Made by a program: the position numbers and the translations under genes
In this document: positions 16,057 to 24,768 of the stretch, in pieces
Layout of the letters: each line of letters opens with the position of its first letter
Position numbering within the stretch: position 1 is the first letter of the stretch
NCBI GenBank assembly: GCA_036783645.1
Contig: DAIPWT010000001.1
Coordinates: 62,001-126,000 of the forward strand
Reading direction: 5' to 3'
DNA: 64,000 nucleotides
Source: UBA4732 sp002404095
GTDB taxonomy: Bacteria; Planctomycetota; Planctomycetia; Gemmatales; Gemmataceae
The notes under the pieces: model-generated
The model's database searches: none
The model's input: the letters and a program-made list of their open reading frames with translations, nothing else
What the model was told of the DNA's origin: nothing

Positions 16057-16188
16057 CTGGTTCCCACGCTCCGCGTGGGTACGAGAGCACCGGACGCTCT
16101 GCGTCCCGAACCCGCGAGACGCTGAACCTGGCCAGACGCGACGCAGAGCGTCGCACCCGTGGGTTCCCACGCAGAGCGTGGGAACCAG
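16057..16188. repeat. GTTCCCACGC-family inverted repeat
   Basis: CTGGTTCCCACGCTC at 16057 and its complement ending at 16188 form the outer arms. Inside are further copies of GACGCTCTGCGTC-type sequence. The same family forms the perfect palindrome at 60601-60723. It separates the convergent trpF and SMP-30-like genes, starting 14 bases after trpF. Confidence 0.85.
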
Positions 16189-16208
16189 GGTTTTCTACAG
16201 AGTAAGAT

Positions 16209-17141
16209 TCACTCCTCTTTGGGCCAGAACACCGCGAAACCCTCCGTGTTGAGCGCGATGCGGTACAGAGACTTTCCCGCGGTCACATAGAGCATTTTGC
16301 GATCCTTGCCGCCAAAGACGCAGTTGCTCGGCGTCTCCGGCGTTGGGATGAACCCCAGCCGCTTGCCTTCTGGACTGAAGACATAGACGCCGCCTTTATC
16401 GCCGTCGCCGGCCGCGGCGTACAAATTGCCTTTCACGTCCGCGCACATGCCGTCGATGCCGCGCCCTTGGCCGAAGTCGTACAGCACCTTCTTGGCACCG
16501 ACGCTGCCGTCCTCCTTTAACGGAAATGCTAACAGCTGTTGGTTGCCTTTGGGATTGCTGTCAGCTACATACAGAGTTTTCATATCCGGAGAGAGAATGA
16601 CGCCGTTAGGCTTTTCCACGTCGGTGATGAGTTGCGTCAGTTTGCCGTCTGGGTCGATGCGGTAGACGCTTTCCGTATCGATCTCGCGCGGCTCGTCGCC
16701 GACGTAGCGCGGGTCGCTGAAATAGATGCGACCTTTGAGGTCGATGGTCAGGTCGTTGGGGCTGTTAAACTTCTTGCCTTTCCAGCGGTCGGCGAGGACG
16801 GTGATCTTGCCGTCTTTCTCGGTGCGCGTGACGCGCCGAAGGCCGCCGCTGTTGGCGCCCTCCGCGGCGACGAGGCGCCCTTGCGGGTCGAAGTCGAGGC
16901 CGTTGGCCCGGCCGCTCGGGTTGCGGTATTCGCTGGTTTTGCCTGTGGCCGGGTCATACCGCATTATGCGGTCGCCGATGTCGCTGAAGTAAACGCAACC
17001 GCCGGGGCCGTAGGCTGGCCCTTCGGTGAACTCGCCTTCGCCCCATACCTTTTCGAGCTTCGCGCCGGGCGGCACGATGGGTTGCGTCGTTTCCGACGGG
17101 TCCGCGGCAAGCAGCGCGACCAACAACATTGAGACGGTCAT
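16209..17141 (-). CDS. SMP-30/gluconolactonase-like exported protein
   Basis: The 310-residue protein is a six-bladed propeller of the SMP-30/gluconolaconase/LRE type, with WGEGEFTEGPAYGPGG, FSDIGDRIMRYDP, SGRANGLDFDPQGRL, NSPNDLTIDLKGRIYFSDPRY, and PNGVILSPDMKTLYVADS. The acidic and Asn residues that bind the divalent metal in this family (Glu in FTEGPA, Asn in NSPNDL, Asp in YVADS) are present. Members hydrolyse sugar lactones or related esters. A short hydrophobic N-terminus (MTVSMLLVALLAADPS) suggests export. It is divergent from the prepilin gene at 17252. Confidence 0.85.
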   Translation of the reverse strand: MTVSMLLVALLAADPSETTQPIVPPGAKLEKVWGEGEFTEGPAYGPGGCVYFSDIGDRIMRYDPATGKTSEYRNPSGRANGLDFDPQGRLVAAEGANSGGLRRVTRTEKDGKITVLADRWKGKKFNSPNDLTIDLKGRIYFSDPRYVGDEPREIDTESVYRIDPDGKLTQLITDVEKPNGVILSPDMKTLYVADSNPKGNQQLLAFPLKEDGSVGAKKVLYDFGQGRGIDGMCADVKGNLYAAAGDGDKGGVYVFSPEGKRLGFIPTPETPSNCVFGGKDRKMLYVTAGKSLYRIALNTEGFAVFWPKEE

Positions 17142-17251
17142 GGCGGGTTTCCTCTCTTTTCATTTTTCCAGTAAGCCAAATTACATCAGGCGCCTCTTAC
17201 CCTGATAGAATTCCCCTACGGACAACCGCCCTCTGTTGTAAGGAGAAGCGA

Positions 17252-18367
17252 ATGAAAAACATCAAGGCGATAGCGGTTGCACGGCGACGCCGGACGTTCA
17301 CGCTGATCGAGATGCTGGTTGTGATCGGCATCATCGCCATCCTGATCGGCCTGCTGCTGCCGGCCGTCCAGAAAGTGCGCGAGGCCGCCGCGCGCATCTC
17401 CTGCACCAGTAATCTGAAGCAAATCGGCCTCGCCTTACACGGCTTCCATGACGCCAACGGCTACCTGCCGCCCGGCATGGTCACACGGCTCGACGTTCAA
17501 GACTCCTATAACACGGGCTTCACCGACATATTACCTTACCTCGAAGAGAGCAACATCCAGCGCCTTTACAACTATGATGTGCCCTGGTACGACATGGAAA
17601 ACTATGAGGCGGTCAAACAGGAAGTAAAGGTCTTCTACTGCCCCAGCAACCGCTCGCGAGGCTCCATCGACCTGGCGCCCTTCGTCCAGCAGTGGGGCGC
17701 CGCCATGCCGCCATTCGTCGGCTCCTGCGACTACGTTCTATGCAAGGGGGCGAACGCCGGCTTTGGCCCCGATCCTAGCAAAATCCCTCCTGAGGCGCGC
17801 GGCTTATTCAACGTCACCAAGGCGGACTCGTCAGGCAACAACAGCCAACCTCAGTGGGGACCGACGCCAAGATTCCGCGTTCGCTTCACGGATATAAGCG
17901 ATGGGCTTTCGTCCACATTCGCCGTGGGCGAGGCGGCCGGCGCCAACCCCTTTTACCAAGCAGCCGACCTCAACAACCCTTCGCAGCCGGCGACCGAACC
18001 GTTCGTCAACGGCCCGGCGATGATGGATCAGGCCTGGGCCGTCGCCAGCCTGGGGGATCCACAGCATCCTTGGTACGCGGGCATCTTCGGCGTGACGGCT
18101 CAGTTTGGCCTGCCTCCCGACCCGCGCGACGAACCGATGAACCGTCGGCCTTGTACGCCGACAATCGTCGGATCGGACGGCTCCGGCTACAACGCCACCG
18201 GCAAGGACCGGGTCAGCGGCTTTCGCAGTATGCACGTCAACGGCTGCAACTTCCTCTATGCCGACGGAGGCGTACACTGGATCCGGCAGGGGATCGACCC
18301 GGCCGTTTATCGCGCTCTGTCCACCTACGCGGGAGGCGAGGCGATTTCGGGACTAGACGGATACTGA
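17252..18367 (+). CDS. DUF1559 prepilin-like protein
   Basis: The 371-residue protein has the planctomycete prepilin layout: a type III leader (RRRRTFTLIEMLVVIG) with a hydrophobic helix (VVIGIIAILIGLLLPAVQKV), then the conserved EAAARISCTSNLKQIGLALHGFHD. The DUF1559 domain ends near the C-terminus with HVNGCNFLYADGGVHWI, the usual family close. Such proteins are cleaved by a prepilin peptidase and assemble into pseudopili or remain in the membrane; large families occur per genome. AAGGAGAAGCG precedes the start. A HEAT lipoprotein follows 14 bases later, so they probably share a transcript. Confidence 0.9.
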   Translation: MKNIKAIAVARRRRTFTLIEMLVVIGIIAILIGLLLPAVQKVREAAARISCTSNLKQIGLALHGFHDANGYLPPGMVTRLDVQDSYNTGFTDILPYLEESNIQRLYNYDVPWYDMENYEAVKQEVKVFYCPSNRSRGSIDLAPFVQQWGAAMPPFVGSCDYVLCKGANAGFGPDPSKIPPEARGLFNVTKADSSGNNSQPQWGPTPRFRVRFTDISDGLSSTFAVGEAAGANPFYQAADLNNPSQPATEPFVNGPAMMDQAWAVASLGDPQHPWYAGIFGVTAQFGLPPDPRDEPMNRRPCTPTIVGSDGSGYNATGKDRVSGFRSMHVNGCNFLYADGGVHWIRQGIDPAVYRALSTYAGGEAISGLDGY

Positions 18368-18381
18368 CGCGGAGGACGGCC

Positions 18382-18858
18382 ATGGGGCGACGATCGGCGG
18401 AACGCTTCGTGTTGCTTATATTTGTGCTGGGGTCCGGCTGTAGCAATAGGCCGCCTTATGAAGGACGTAGCGTAGCTGAATTGGAGAAGATGCTCGCCGA
18501 CCCAAGCCAGGCCGTGCGGGTTCAGGGGGCGCATGGGCTGAGCCTACACGGTGCGGAGGCGCGCCCCGCGGTCCCGGCCCTGGCTCAGGCGCTACAGGCG
18601 TCCGACGGCTTGCTGCGAATGCAGGCGGCGCTTGCCCTGGAAAAGATCGGTCCCGGCGCCCGCGAGGCTGTCCCCCAGCTGATCGTCGCGCTGGACGATC
18701 TTGAGTGGTCCGTCCGCCGGCAGGCGGCTCTGGCGCTGGGCCAGATCGGCACGGACGCTCGCTCGGCCGTGCCCGCGCTGCGCCGCCTCCAACGCGGCGA
18801 TCCCAACGGTCTGGTTCGCAAAGCCGTCGAGCAGGCGCTGCCCAAGATAACGGGCTGA
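18382..18858 (+). CDS. HEAT-repeat lipoprotein
   Basis: The 158-residue protein starts with a lipoprotein signal (FVLLIFVLGSGC, lipidated Cys20). The mature part has about three HEAT repeats with the pattern AVRVQGAHGLSLHG, LLRMQAALALEKIGPGA and WSVRRQAALALGQIGTDA. HEAT repeats act as protein-binding scaffolds, here at the periplasmic face of a membrane. GGAGG precedes the start, and the spacing of 14 bases from the prepilin gene and 43 from the channel gene points to a common transcript. The partner is unknown. Confidence 0.75.
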   Translation: MGRRSAERFVLLIFVLGSGCSNRPPYEGRSVAELEKMLADPSQAVRVQGAHGLSLHGAEARPAVPALAQALQASDGLLRMQAALALEKIGPGAREAVPQLIVALDDLEWSVRRQAALALGQIGTDARSAVPALRRLQRGDPNGLVRKAVEQALPKITG

Positions 18859-18901
18859 CGAGCCTGTCTTCTCGCGCCGAACGAGTTCGCAGGAGCGGTC
18901 G

Positions 18902-20053
18902 ATGCAGATTCTGAGCGCCATCGCCGGGCTGGTTTTGATCGGCGTGATCCTCGTAGACGGGTTTCAGGCCATGGTCTTGCCTCGGCGCGTGACCTGGTTG
19001 TGGCGACCGACGCGGCTGTTTTATCGGGCCGCCTGGGCCTTCTGGGGAGCCATCGCCCGGCTACTGCCTGCCGGCAAGCGCCGGGCCAACTGCCTAAGCG
19101 TCTTTGGGCCGCTGTCCATGTTCGCACTGTTTATTATTTGGGTATTCGGCCTGGTCGTCGGCTTCGCCCTCCTTCACGAAGCGTTAATAACGCCCCTGAA
19201 CGGCCCGCCCGGCGAGGAAGGAGGCCTTTTCACCTATTTCTATCTAAGCGGTGTCACGTTCTTCACCCTGGGTTACGGCGACGTGACCGCTGCCTCGACG
19301 GCCGGACGGCTTCTGACGGTGATCGAGGCGGGCATGGGCTTCGGTTTCATGGCGGTAATCATCGGCTATCTGCCGGTGCTGTATCAGGCGTTCTCGCGCC
19401 GTGAAGTCGGCATCTCACTGCTGGACGCCCGCGCCGGCTCGCCGCCTAGCGCCGGTCAGCTGTTGCTCCGGTTGGCTCGCACGGGGGCGGGCGCCGGTGG
19501 TGCGACGGCGATCCTCGCGGAGTGGGAACGATGGGCGGCCGAGTTGCTGGAAAGCCATCTCTCCTTTCCCGTATTGAGTTATTATCGGTCGCAGCACGAC
19601 AATCAGTCGTGGCTGGGCTCGCTGACCGCCGCCCTTGATACGTGCGCCCTATTGCTGGCCGGCGCCCCGGCGGCCGACCTCTATCAGGCCCGATTGACGT
19701 TCGCCATGGCAAGGCACGCGGCGGTGGATCTGGCAATGGCGTTCCGCCAGCGGCCGCGGCCCCCGGCGCCGGATCGCCTGCCGCCGGAACGTTTGGCGCG
19801 ACTACGCGACGCCTTGCGCGACGCGGGGCTGGCGTTGCGAGATGGAGCGGCGGCCGACGCCCGTTTGACGGAGCTGCGCGGTTTATATGAGCCGTTCGTC
19901 AACGCTTTAGCGGAGTTTCTGCTTATTGATCTGCCGTCGGTCAATCCGGACCGGGAGCCGGTAGACAACTGGCAGACGAGCGCTTGGATGCGCCGCGCGG
20001 CCGGCATCGGCGAACTGCCCGCCGTCGATCCGCGCGACGACCACGCGGATTGA
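18902..20053 (+). CDS. Two-helix potassium channel family protein with large cytosolic domain
   Basis: The 383-residue membrane protein has a first helix (residues 3-24), another near 70-95 (LSMFALFIIWVFGLVVGFALL), a pore with selectivity filter TLGYGD at residues 122-127, and a final helix near 138-160 (LLTVIEAGMGFGFMAVIIGYLPVLYQAF). This is the layout of KcsA/TrkA-type two-helix potassium channels with an extra N-terminal helix. The C-terminal 220 residues are cytosolic and helical and do not match a TrkA-N or RCK domain that I recognise. AGGAG precedes the start. It probably controls K+ flux across the cytoplasmic membrane. Confidence 0.82.
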   Translation: MQILSAIAGLVLIGVILVDGFQAMVLPRRVTWLWRPTRLFYRAAWAFWGAIARLLPAGKRRANCLSVFGPLSMFALFIIWVFGLVVGFALLHEALITPLNGPPGEEGGLFTYFYLSGVTFFTLGYGDVTAASTAGRLLTVIEAGMGFGFMAVIIGYLPVLYQAFSRREVGISLLDARAGSPPSAGQLLLRLARTGAGAGGATAILAEWERWAAELLESHLSFPVLSYYRSQHDNQSWLGSLTAALDTCALLLAGAPAADLYQARLTFAMARHAAVDLAMAFRQRPRPPAPDRLPPERLARLRDALRDAGLALRDGAAADARLTELRGLYEPFVNALAEFLLIDLPSVNPDREPVDNWQTSAWMRRAAGIGELPAVDPRDDHAD

Positions 20054-20172
20054 CTGGTAGGAGCGAGGAGCGCGGAAAAGGCCGGTTTGTGTTTGCATCG
20101 CGCCCCTTCATGCGATACACTCAACTGCGCATCGGTGATGCTCGCACCCGCTCCGGTTGAGGCTCGCAAACC

Positions 20173-20562
20173 ATGTCCGAACCCCAGGCGCAGATGGTCG
20201 GCTGCCCCGTCGTGGTTCTCTGCCTCCGCGAGGCGCAAATCAACAATGAAACAGTGTGCGAAACACTCCGCGACGAACTGCTCGGGCTTTATCTCCAGTC
20301 CGCCGCCGTCCATGCGATCCTCGACCTACGGGCGGTGACGTACATCTCGAGCGCCGGCTTCGGGCCCCTGCTTAACTTGAACCGCCAAGTCCGCGAGCGC
20401 GGCGGCCGGCTCGTGCTGTGTAATCTCCGCCCGGACGTGGAGGAGATATTCACTGTCACGCGCCTCGTCGATCCCACGGGTACGGCCCGCGCCGCCTTTC
20501 TTATGCAGCCCACCCTCGCCGCCGCCGTGACTCATCTTTGTGAGCAGGCCGTTTCGCCATGA
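20173..20562 (+). CDS. STAS-domain anti-sigma-factor antagonist-like protein
   Basis: The 129-residue protein is a single STAS domain, with VHAILDLRAVTYISSAGFGPLL. By alignment with SpoIIAA the phosphorylated Ser would be Ser60 in YISSAG. These proteins act in partner-switching circuits with a serine kinase (anti-sigma factor) and a PP2C phosphatase, none of which is adjacent. A role in stress or sigma regulation is inferred from the family only. It converges with the exported protein at 20575. Confidence 0.82.
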   Translation: MSEPQAQMVGCPVVVLCLREAQINNETVCETLRDELLGLYLQSAAVHAILDLRAVTYISSAGFGPLLNLNRQVRERGGRLVLCNLRPDVEEIFTVTRLVDPTGTARAAFLMQPTLAAAVTHLCEQAVSP

Positions 20563-20574
20563 AGCCATTTGCCG

Positions 20575-21168
20575 CTATTTGCCCTCCACGGTGATAGTCA
20601 ATGGCGCGCTGACGATGGATACGGCGCCGAAACCCTCGTCGGCGGCTACCGCTTTCGCGGGCGCCGGCGACACGGTGGTTTTGTAGCTGGCCGTCAGCGT
20701 GTACTTGCCGGGCGCCAGCCAGTAGGCCGCGTGCGATCCTTTGAACCCAAACGACAAGCTATTGATCGGCACGGTCTGACTCTTGCCGGGCGCCAGGGTG
20801 ATGGTCTTCGGCGCAATCGCCAGATGATTGGTGACGCGGCCCTTGAGCGTCACAGTCACGGCGGCTGGTCCTTGCAGGTCAAGGTCGATGATCGTGGTCG
20901 TGCCGCCCATGCGGATCAGTACGTCCTTGTCCCCGCTGTTGCGCAGCTCCAGGCTCAGATCGACCACGGGCGGCGCGGGATAATCTCCGGCGTCGATTTG
21001 TTTGCGGACCTCGTCGGCCGTTTTACCGCCGAGGTCGAGGGCGTAGGACGCCGGCTTGCTGGTGAGCAGCGCCGCCAAAGGGACGCCGGGCGGGTCGGTC
21101 TTGCCCTTGTCCGTGGGCTTGGGATCGCCAGCCAGGAAGCACAAGACGACGCATAGAGGAAGTCGCAT
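20575..21168 (-). CDS. Exported hypothetical protein with beta-sandwich-like region
   Basis: The 197-residue protein has a short hydrophobic N-terminus (MRLPLCVVLCFLAGDP) that could be a signal peptide. The mature part alternates strand-rich segments (VVDLSLELRNSGDKDVLI, AVTVTLKGRVTNHLAIAP, YWLAPGKYTLTASYKTTV), typical of Ig-like or transglutaminase-associated beta-sandwich domains. No catalytic motif is seen. It may be a periplasmic binding or structural protein. The family is not one I recognise. Confidence 0.6.
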   Translation of the reverse strand: MRLPLCVVLCFLAGDPKPTDKGKTDPPGVPLAALLTSKPASYALDLGGKTADEVRKQIDAGDYPAPPVVDLSLELRNSGDKDVLIRMGGTTTIIDLDLQGPAAVTVTLKGRVTNHLAIAPKTITLAPGKSQTVPINSLSFGFKGSHAAYWLAPGKYTLTASYKTTVSPAPAKAVAADEGFGAVSIVSAPLTITVEGK

Positions 21169-21198
21169 GGAAGCACCCTTAATCAGATACCTTATGTC

Positions 21199-21385
21199 GC
21201 TCCTATAGGTCCTATAGGTCCAGGGCTTCCAAGGTGTGAAATCACGAATAAACGCTGGATTTGTAGCCGCGTTCGCCAGAACGCGGGGGGCGGCAGACCC
21301 GCGTTCTGGCGAACGCGGCTACAAAACCCGATAAACTGACACCTTGGAAGCCCTGGTCCTATAGGTCCTATGGGACCTATGGGAC
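21199..21385. repeat. Nested palindromes filling the purF upstream region
   Basis: An inner perfect palindrome (arms 21260-21287 and 21298-21325, 28 bp, core GTAGCCGCGTTCGCCAGAAC) is nested in a second inverted repeat (CAGGGCTTCCAAGGTGT and complement, 21221-21237 and 21339-21355), which in turn is flanked by TCCTATAGGTCC runs in opposite orientation (21201-21220 and 21356-21385). Three repeat families are stacked like shells. The whole gap 21169-21560 holds no gene. Confidence 0.88.
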
Positions 21386-21560
21386 CAATTGCTAGGTCTT
21401 ACTTAATCTGCCTTCCGCGCGGAGGACGCGGGAAACTTTCGTGAAAATCTTTGGAACCAAGCGCGAAACTCTATAGAATAGTTATAGTCCAGCACTCATA
21501 CTGGACAATCTCAGTAGCCGTGCGATCCGACCTCCCTTTTCCTCACCGGGGCAAAGCCGC

Positions 21561-23150
21561 ATGGACGAATTGCACCACGAATGCGGCATCGCCGCAGTCT
21601 ATCACCTGCCCGGCGCCGCGTCCGTGCTGGGACCTGTACAGGGACCGCAGCACGTCTCCCGCCTGATGTCGCGGATGCTGCTCGACCTGCAAAACAGGGG
21701 CCAACTCGCGGCCGGATTGGCGTCTTTCAATCCGCAGCGCGAAAAACTCCTCGACACCTACAAGCAGATCGGCACCGTCATTGAGGCGTTCCGCCTCAAC
21801 CAGAAAGCCAAGTACGAAAGCATCATGGAGGAGTTTGCGGGCCCAGCCGCCATCGGTCACGTCCGCTACGCCACCTGCGGCGCCACCGACAGGAGTTACG
21901 CCCAGCCGTTTGAGCGGCATCACGGCTGTAAATGGAAATGGTTCGCTTTCGCCTTCAACGGCCAGCTGGCCAACTTCGCCGAACTTCGCAATGAACTCCT
22001 CACCCAGACCGACTATCATCTCACCCGCAACATCGACACTGAAGTCATCATGCACTACCTCAGCCACGAGCTGAGCAAGTGGGGCGACGACCGGCCCGAT
22101 CTAGTGGAAGTCTTCCGTAATCTGAGCCGGAAATTCGACGGCGCCTACAACCTCGTTTTTCTCAACGCCATGGGCGACATGGTCGTGCTACGCGACCCCA
22201 ACGGCTTCCGGCCGCTCTGCTTCGCCCAGGACGGCAACCTATTCGCCGCCGCCAGTGAGAGCGTGGCCCTGTTCAACCTCGGATTCAAGGATGTGCGTTC
22301 GCTGGAGCCGGGCGAGATGATCCTCGTTCAGGACGGTGAAATTCGCCACGAGCGCGTTGCCCTACGGCAGACGCCTACGCATTGCTTCTTCGAGTGGATT
22401 TATTTCGCTAACGTCGCCAGCACACTGGACGACCGCAGCGTCTATTTGACGCGGGCCGCCTTGGGGCAAGAGTTAGCGAAGCAAGAGTTGCAGCTGGGTA
22501 AGGTGCCGCTGGATTCCGACACAATCGTCGTGCCGGTGCCGGACACCGGCAAGGCCGCCGCCGACGCGATGGCTTTCGCGCTTGGCATTCCGTCCGTCGA
22601 GGGGCTGATCCGCAACCGCTACATCGGCCGGACCTTCATCGAAGGCCAGAATCGGGCGGAGCGCGTGCAGCTGAAGTACACGCCGTTGCGCGAAGTGCTC
22701 AACGGCAAGCGCGTGCTGCTGATCGAGGACACCATCGTCCGCAGCACGACAATGAAGACCCTACTGCACGACCTGCGCGAGCGCGGCGGCGCCCGCGAGA
22801 TTCACGTTCGCGTCGCTTGTCCGCCCATCATCGCGCCGTGCTTCTATGGCGTTGACATGTCCACGGTGCGCGAACTGTTCGCGCCGCGCTTCATGCACGG
22901 CTCGCGCATCACCGAGGCCGAGCAAAAAGCGATGGCCCTTGAACTGGAGGCGGATAGTCTCTTTTATCTGCCGTTGGAGGCCGTGGCCCGCTGCATTGGC
23001 CTCGACGCCAGCCGCCTTTGTCGCGGCTGCCTGACGGGCAAGTACCCCACATCGACGGGGGAACAGCTCTATCAACTCTCGCTGCGCAACCATAACGGCA
23101 GCGTCAACGGCCGTACCTACGAGCTGGCCGCCGCGACGCCGCATACGTGA
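21561..23150 (+). CDS. purF: Amidophosphoribosyltransferase
   Basis: PurF uses glutamine and PRPP to make phosphoribosylamine, the first committed step of purine synthesis. The 529-residue protein begins MDELHHECGIAAVY, so the nucleophile Cys8 would be exposed after removal of a short propeptide. The PRPP loop VLLIEDTIVRSTT starts at residue 385. CRGCLTGKYP (Cys487, Cys490) and a Cys in ACPPIIAPCFYG match the iron-sulfur type of PurF known from Bacillus. The region from the Ntn domain to the phosphoribosyltransferase domain is complete. It lies after a complex repeat region and is apart from purD (30959). Confidence 0.93.
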   Translation: MDELHHECGIAAVYHLPGAASVLGPVQGPQHVSRLMSRMLLDLQNRGQLAAGLASFNPQREKLLDTYKQIGTVIEAFRLNQKAKYESIMEEFAGPAAIGHVRYATCGATDRSYAQPFERHHGCKWKWFAFAFNGQLANFAELRNELLTQTDYHLTRNIDTEVIMHYLSHELSKWGDDRPDLVEVFRNLSRKFDGAYNLVFLNAMGDMVVLRDPNGFRPLCFAQDGNLFAAASESVALFNLGFKDVRSLEPGEMILVQDGEIRHERVALRQTPTHCFFEWIYFANVASTLDDRSVYLTRAALGQELAKQELQLGKVPLDSDTIVVPVPDTGKAAADAMAFALGIPSVEGLIRNRYIGRTFIEGQNRAERVQLKYTPLREVLNGKRVLLIEDTIVRSTTMKTLLHDLRERGGAREIHVRVACPPIIAPCFYGVDMSTVRELFAPRFMHGSRITEAEQKAMALELEADSLFYLPLEAVARCIGLDASRLCRGCLTGKYPTSTGEQLYQLSLRNHNGSVNGRTYELAAATPHT

Positions 23151-23200
23151 TCGCTAAGACTCTGTTCCAGAAGGGGGCGCTACCGACGAGCCGCGCCCTG

Positions 23201-23257
23201 ACGAGCCGCGACCGTAAGGGAGCGGTCTTCTCCCGCTCCCTTACGGTCGCGGCTCGT
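23201..23257. repeat. Palindrome with 25-bp perfect arms
   Basis: Arms 23201-23225 and 23233-23257 (ACGAGCCGCGACCGTAAGGG and so on) are perfect complements with a 7-nt loop. It resembles the GCCGCGACCC family but with ACCGTAAGGG in place of ACCCGAAGGG. An extra GACGAGCCGCG copy lies just upstream at 23185-23195. It fills the gap between purF and the radical SAM gene. Confidence 0.9.
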
Positions 23258-23274
23258 ATTCAGAAAGACCCCCC

Positions 23275-24768
23275 ATGAACGTGCGCGACTACACCTTTCT
23301 CGGGACCACCCGGAGTCTTTGTCCGCAGTGCCGTCGCCTGGTGGACGCCAAAATCATCGTCCGCGACGGCCGCGTCTACTTCCGTAAGCGCTGCCCCGAA
23401 CACGGCCTCATCGAAGACTTCGTCTGCTCCGACGTTTCCTACTACGACCGCAGCGAATTCAGCCAGCCCGCACGTACGCCGCGCGCCTACGGCGCCCGCT
23501 CCGACAAGGGCTGCCCCTACGACTGCGGGCTTTGTCCCGAACACGAACAGCACACCTGCATCGGCCTCATCGAAGTTACGTCCAATTGCAATCTGAAATG
23601 TCCAATGTGTTTCGCCGAGTCCGGACCCGGCGGCAAGAACATCGACTTCGAGACGTACACGCGAATGGTAGACCGTTACGTCAGCCTGGAAGGCGTCGCC
23701 GATGTGTTGCAATTGTCGGGCGGCGAACCGACGTTGCACCCTGATCTGGTGCGCATGGTGCGCTACGCCTACGAGCAGCCGATCCTGGCGGTGATGATTA
23801 ACACCAACGGCATCCGCCTTGCGCACGATCCGGCCCTGGTTGCGCAGTTGGCCGAGATGCGCGACCGGCTCGAAATCTACCTTCAGTTCGACGGCCTGGA
23901 CGACGCGGCGTACAAGGCGCTGCGCGGCGAAGCGCTGCTGGAAACCAAGCTGGCCGCGCTGGAGGTACTGCGGAAACACGACGTCCGTTGCACGCTGGTC
24001 TGCACGGTGGACCACAACGTCAACCTGCACGAAGTCGGCCGCGTGTTGCGTTTCGGCCTGGAACGGCCGGGGGTGCGCGGCGTCAGCTACCAGCTGGCGA
24101 CATACTGCGGGCGGCACCTCAACCCGCGCGACCTCGAAAACCGCGTCACCATGCCCGACGTGGTGAAGGCCATCGTTTCCCAGACGGAAGGGCTGGTCGC
24201 CGAAAGCGACTTTTACCCTCTTCCGTGTGCGCATCCGAACTGCCACATGATGTGTTACCTCTATCGCGGCGGCGCCGCGCCCGTGCCGATTAACCGGATC
24301 ATCGACGTTCGCAAGCACATGGACCTGATCGCCAACAGCGTCGTCTTCACGCCGGCGCGGGCGCGGCAACTGGTGTCGAGGTATCTGGAAGAAGCGGGCG
24401 GCTGCGGCTGCGGGCCGAACGGCTGCGGTCCTTCTTCCTCCCCTCTCCCCGGTACTCCGGGGAGAGGGGTCGGGGGTGAGGGGAGTGGCGCCCCGAGTGA
24501 CCAACTCAACGAGTTCATAGTCAAAGCGCTGGCCGAAAAACTCAACGGCGAAGACGTTTTTCGCGTCACGCTGACGGCATTCCTGGACGTTCACAATTTC
24601 GACACGCGCCGCGTGATGAAGTGTTGCCTTGCCCACATCCTCCCGAGCGGCCATATCGTGCCGTTCTGCGCCTATAACACCCTCTACCGCGACGGCTTTG
24701 TACCGCTGCCGCCGTTGGCCAACGCGCCCCAACAAGCCAAACAAACCCTCACGCTGGTGCATTCGTGA
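23275..24768 (+). CDS. Radical SAM enzyme of the Tes/MJ0619-like group
   Basis: The 497-residue protein has the SAM-cluster motif CNLKCPMC (Cys105, Cys109, Cys112). The N-terminal 90 residues carry extra cysteines in CPQCRRLVDAK, KRCPEHGL and KGCPYDCGLCPEHEQHTC, which is the layout of the archaeal MJ0619 and tetraether-lipid-synthase (Tes) group with auxiliary Fe-S clusters. LQLSGGEPTLHPDL follows the motif as usual, and more cysteines occur near the C-terminus (KCCLAH, FCAYN). Known members methylate pterins or join lipid tails; the substrate here is unknown. Residues about 388-403 are encoded by an inserted palindrome. The stop overlaps the start of an Lgt-like gene, pointing to coupled translation. 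Confidence 0.85.
   Translation: MNVRDYTFLGTTRSLCPQCRRLVDAKIIVRDGRVYFRKRCPEHGLIEDFVCSDVSYYDRSEFSQPARTPRAYGARSDKGCPYDCGLCPEHEQHTCIGLIEVTSNCNLKCPMCFAESGPGGKNIDFETYTRMVDRYVSLEGVADVLQLSGGEPTLHPDLVRMVRYAYEQPILAVMINTNGIRLAHDPALVAQLAEMRDRLEIYLQFDGLDDAAYKALRGEALLETKLAALEVLRKHDVRCTLVCTVDHNVNLHEVGRVLRFGLERPGVRGVSYQLATYCGRHLNPRDLENRVTMPDVVKAIVSQTEGLVAESDFYPLPCAHPNCHMMCYLYRGGAAPVPINRIIDVRKHMDLIANSVVFTPARARQLVSRYLEEAGGCGCGPNGCGPSSSPLPGTPGRGVGGEGSGAPSDQLNEFIVKALAEKLNGEDVFRVTLTAFLDVHNFDTRRVMKCCLAHILPSGHIVPFCAYNTLYRDGFVPLPPLANAPQQAKQTLTLVHS
24440..24469. repeat. Palindrome inserted in frame inside the radical SAM gene
   Basis: CCCCTCTCCCCGG (24440-24452) and CCGGGGAGAGGGG (24457-24469) are perfect complements around TACT. 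Flanking CCTCC and GGGGTGAGGGG belong to the same widespread intergenic repeat type. It adds roughly 16-20 residues of Ser/Pro/Gly between the two cysteine-rich parts without breaking the frame. Confidence 0.85.

Noticed and set aside
23260..24762. A 500-codon minus-strand frame opposite the radical SAM gene
   Set aside because: The plus strand has the CNLKCPMC motif and family-typical cysteines; the antisense frame is low in complexity and lacks motifs.
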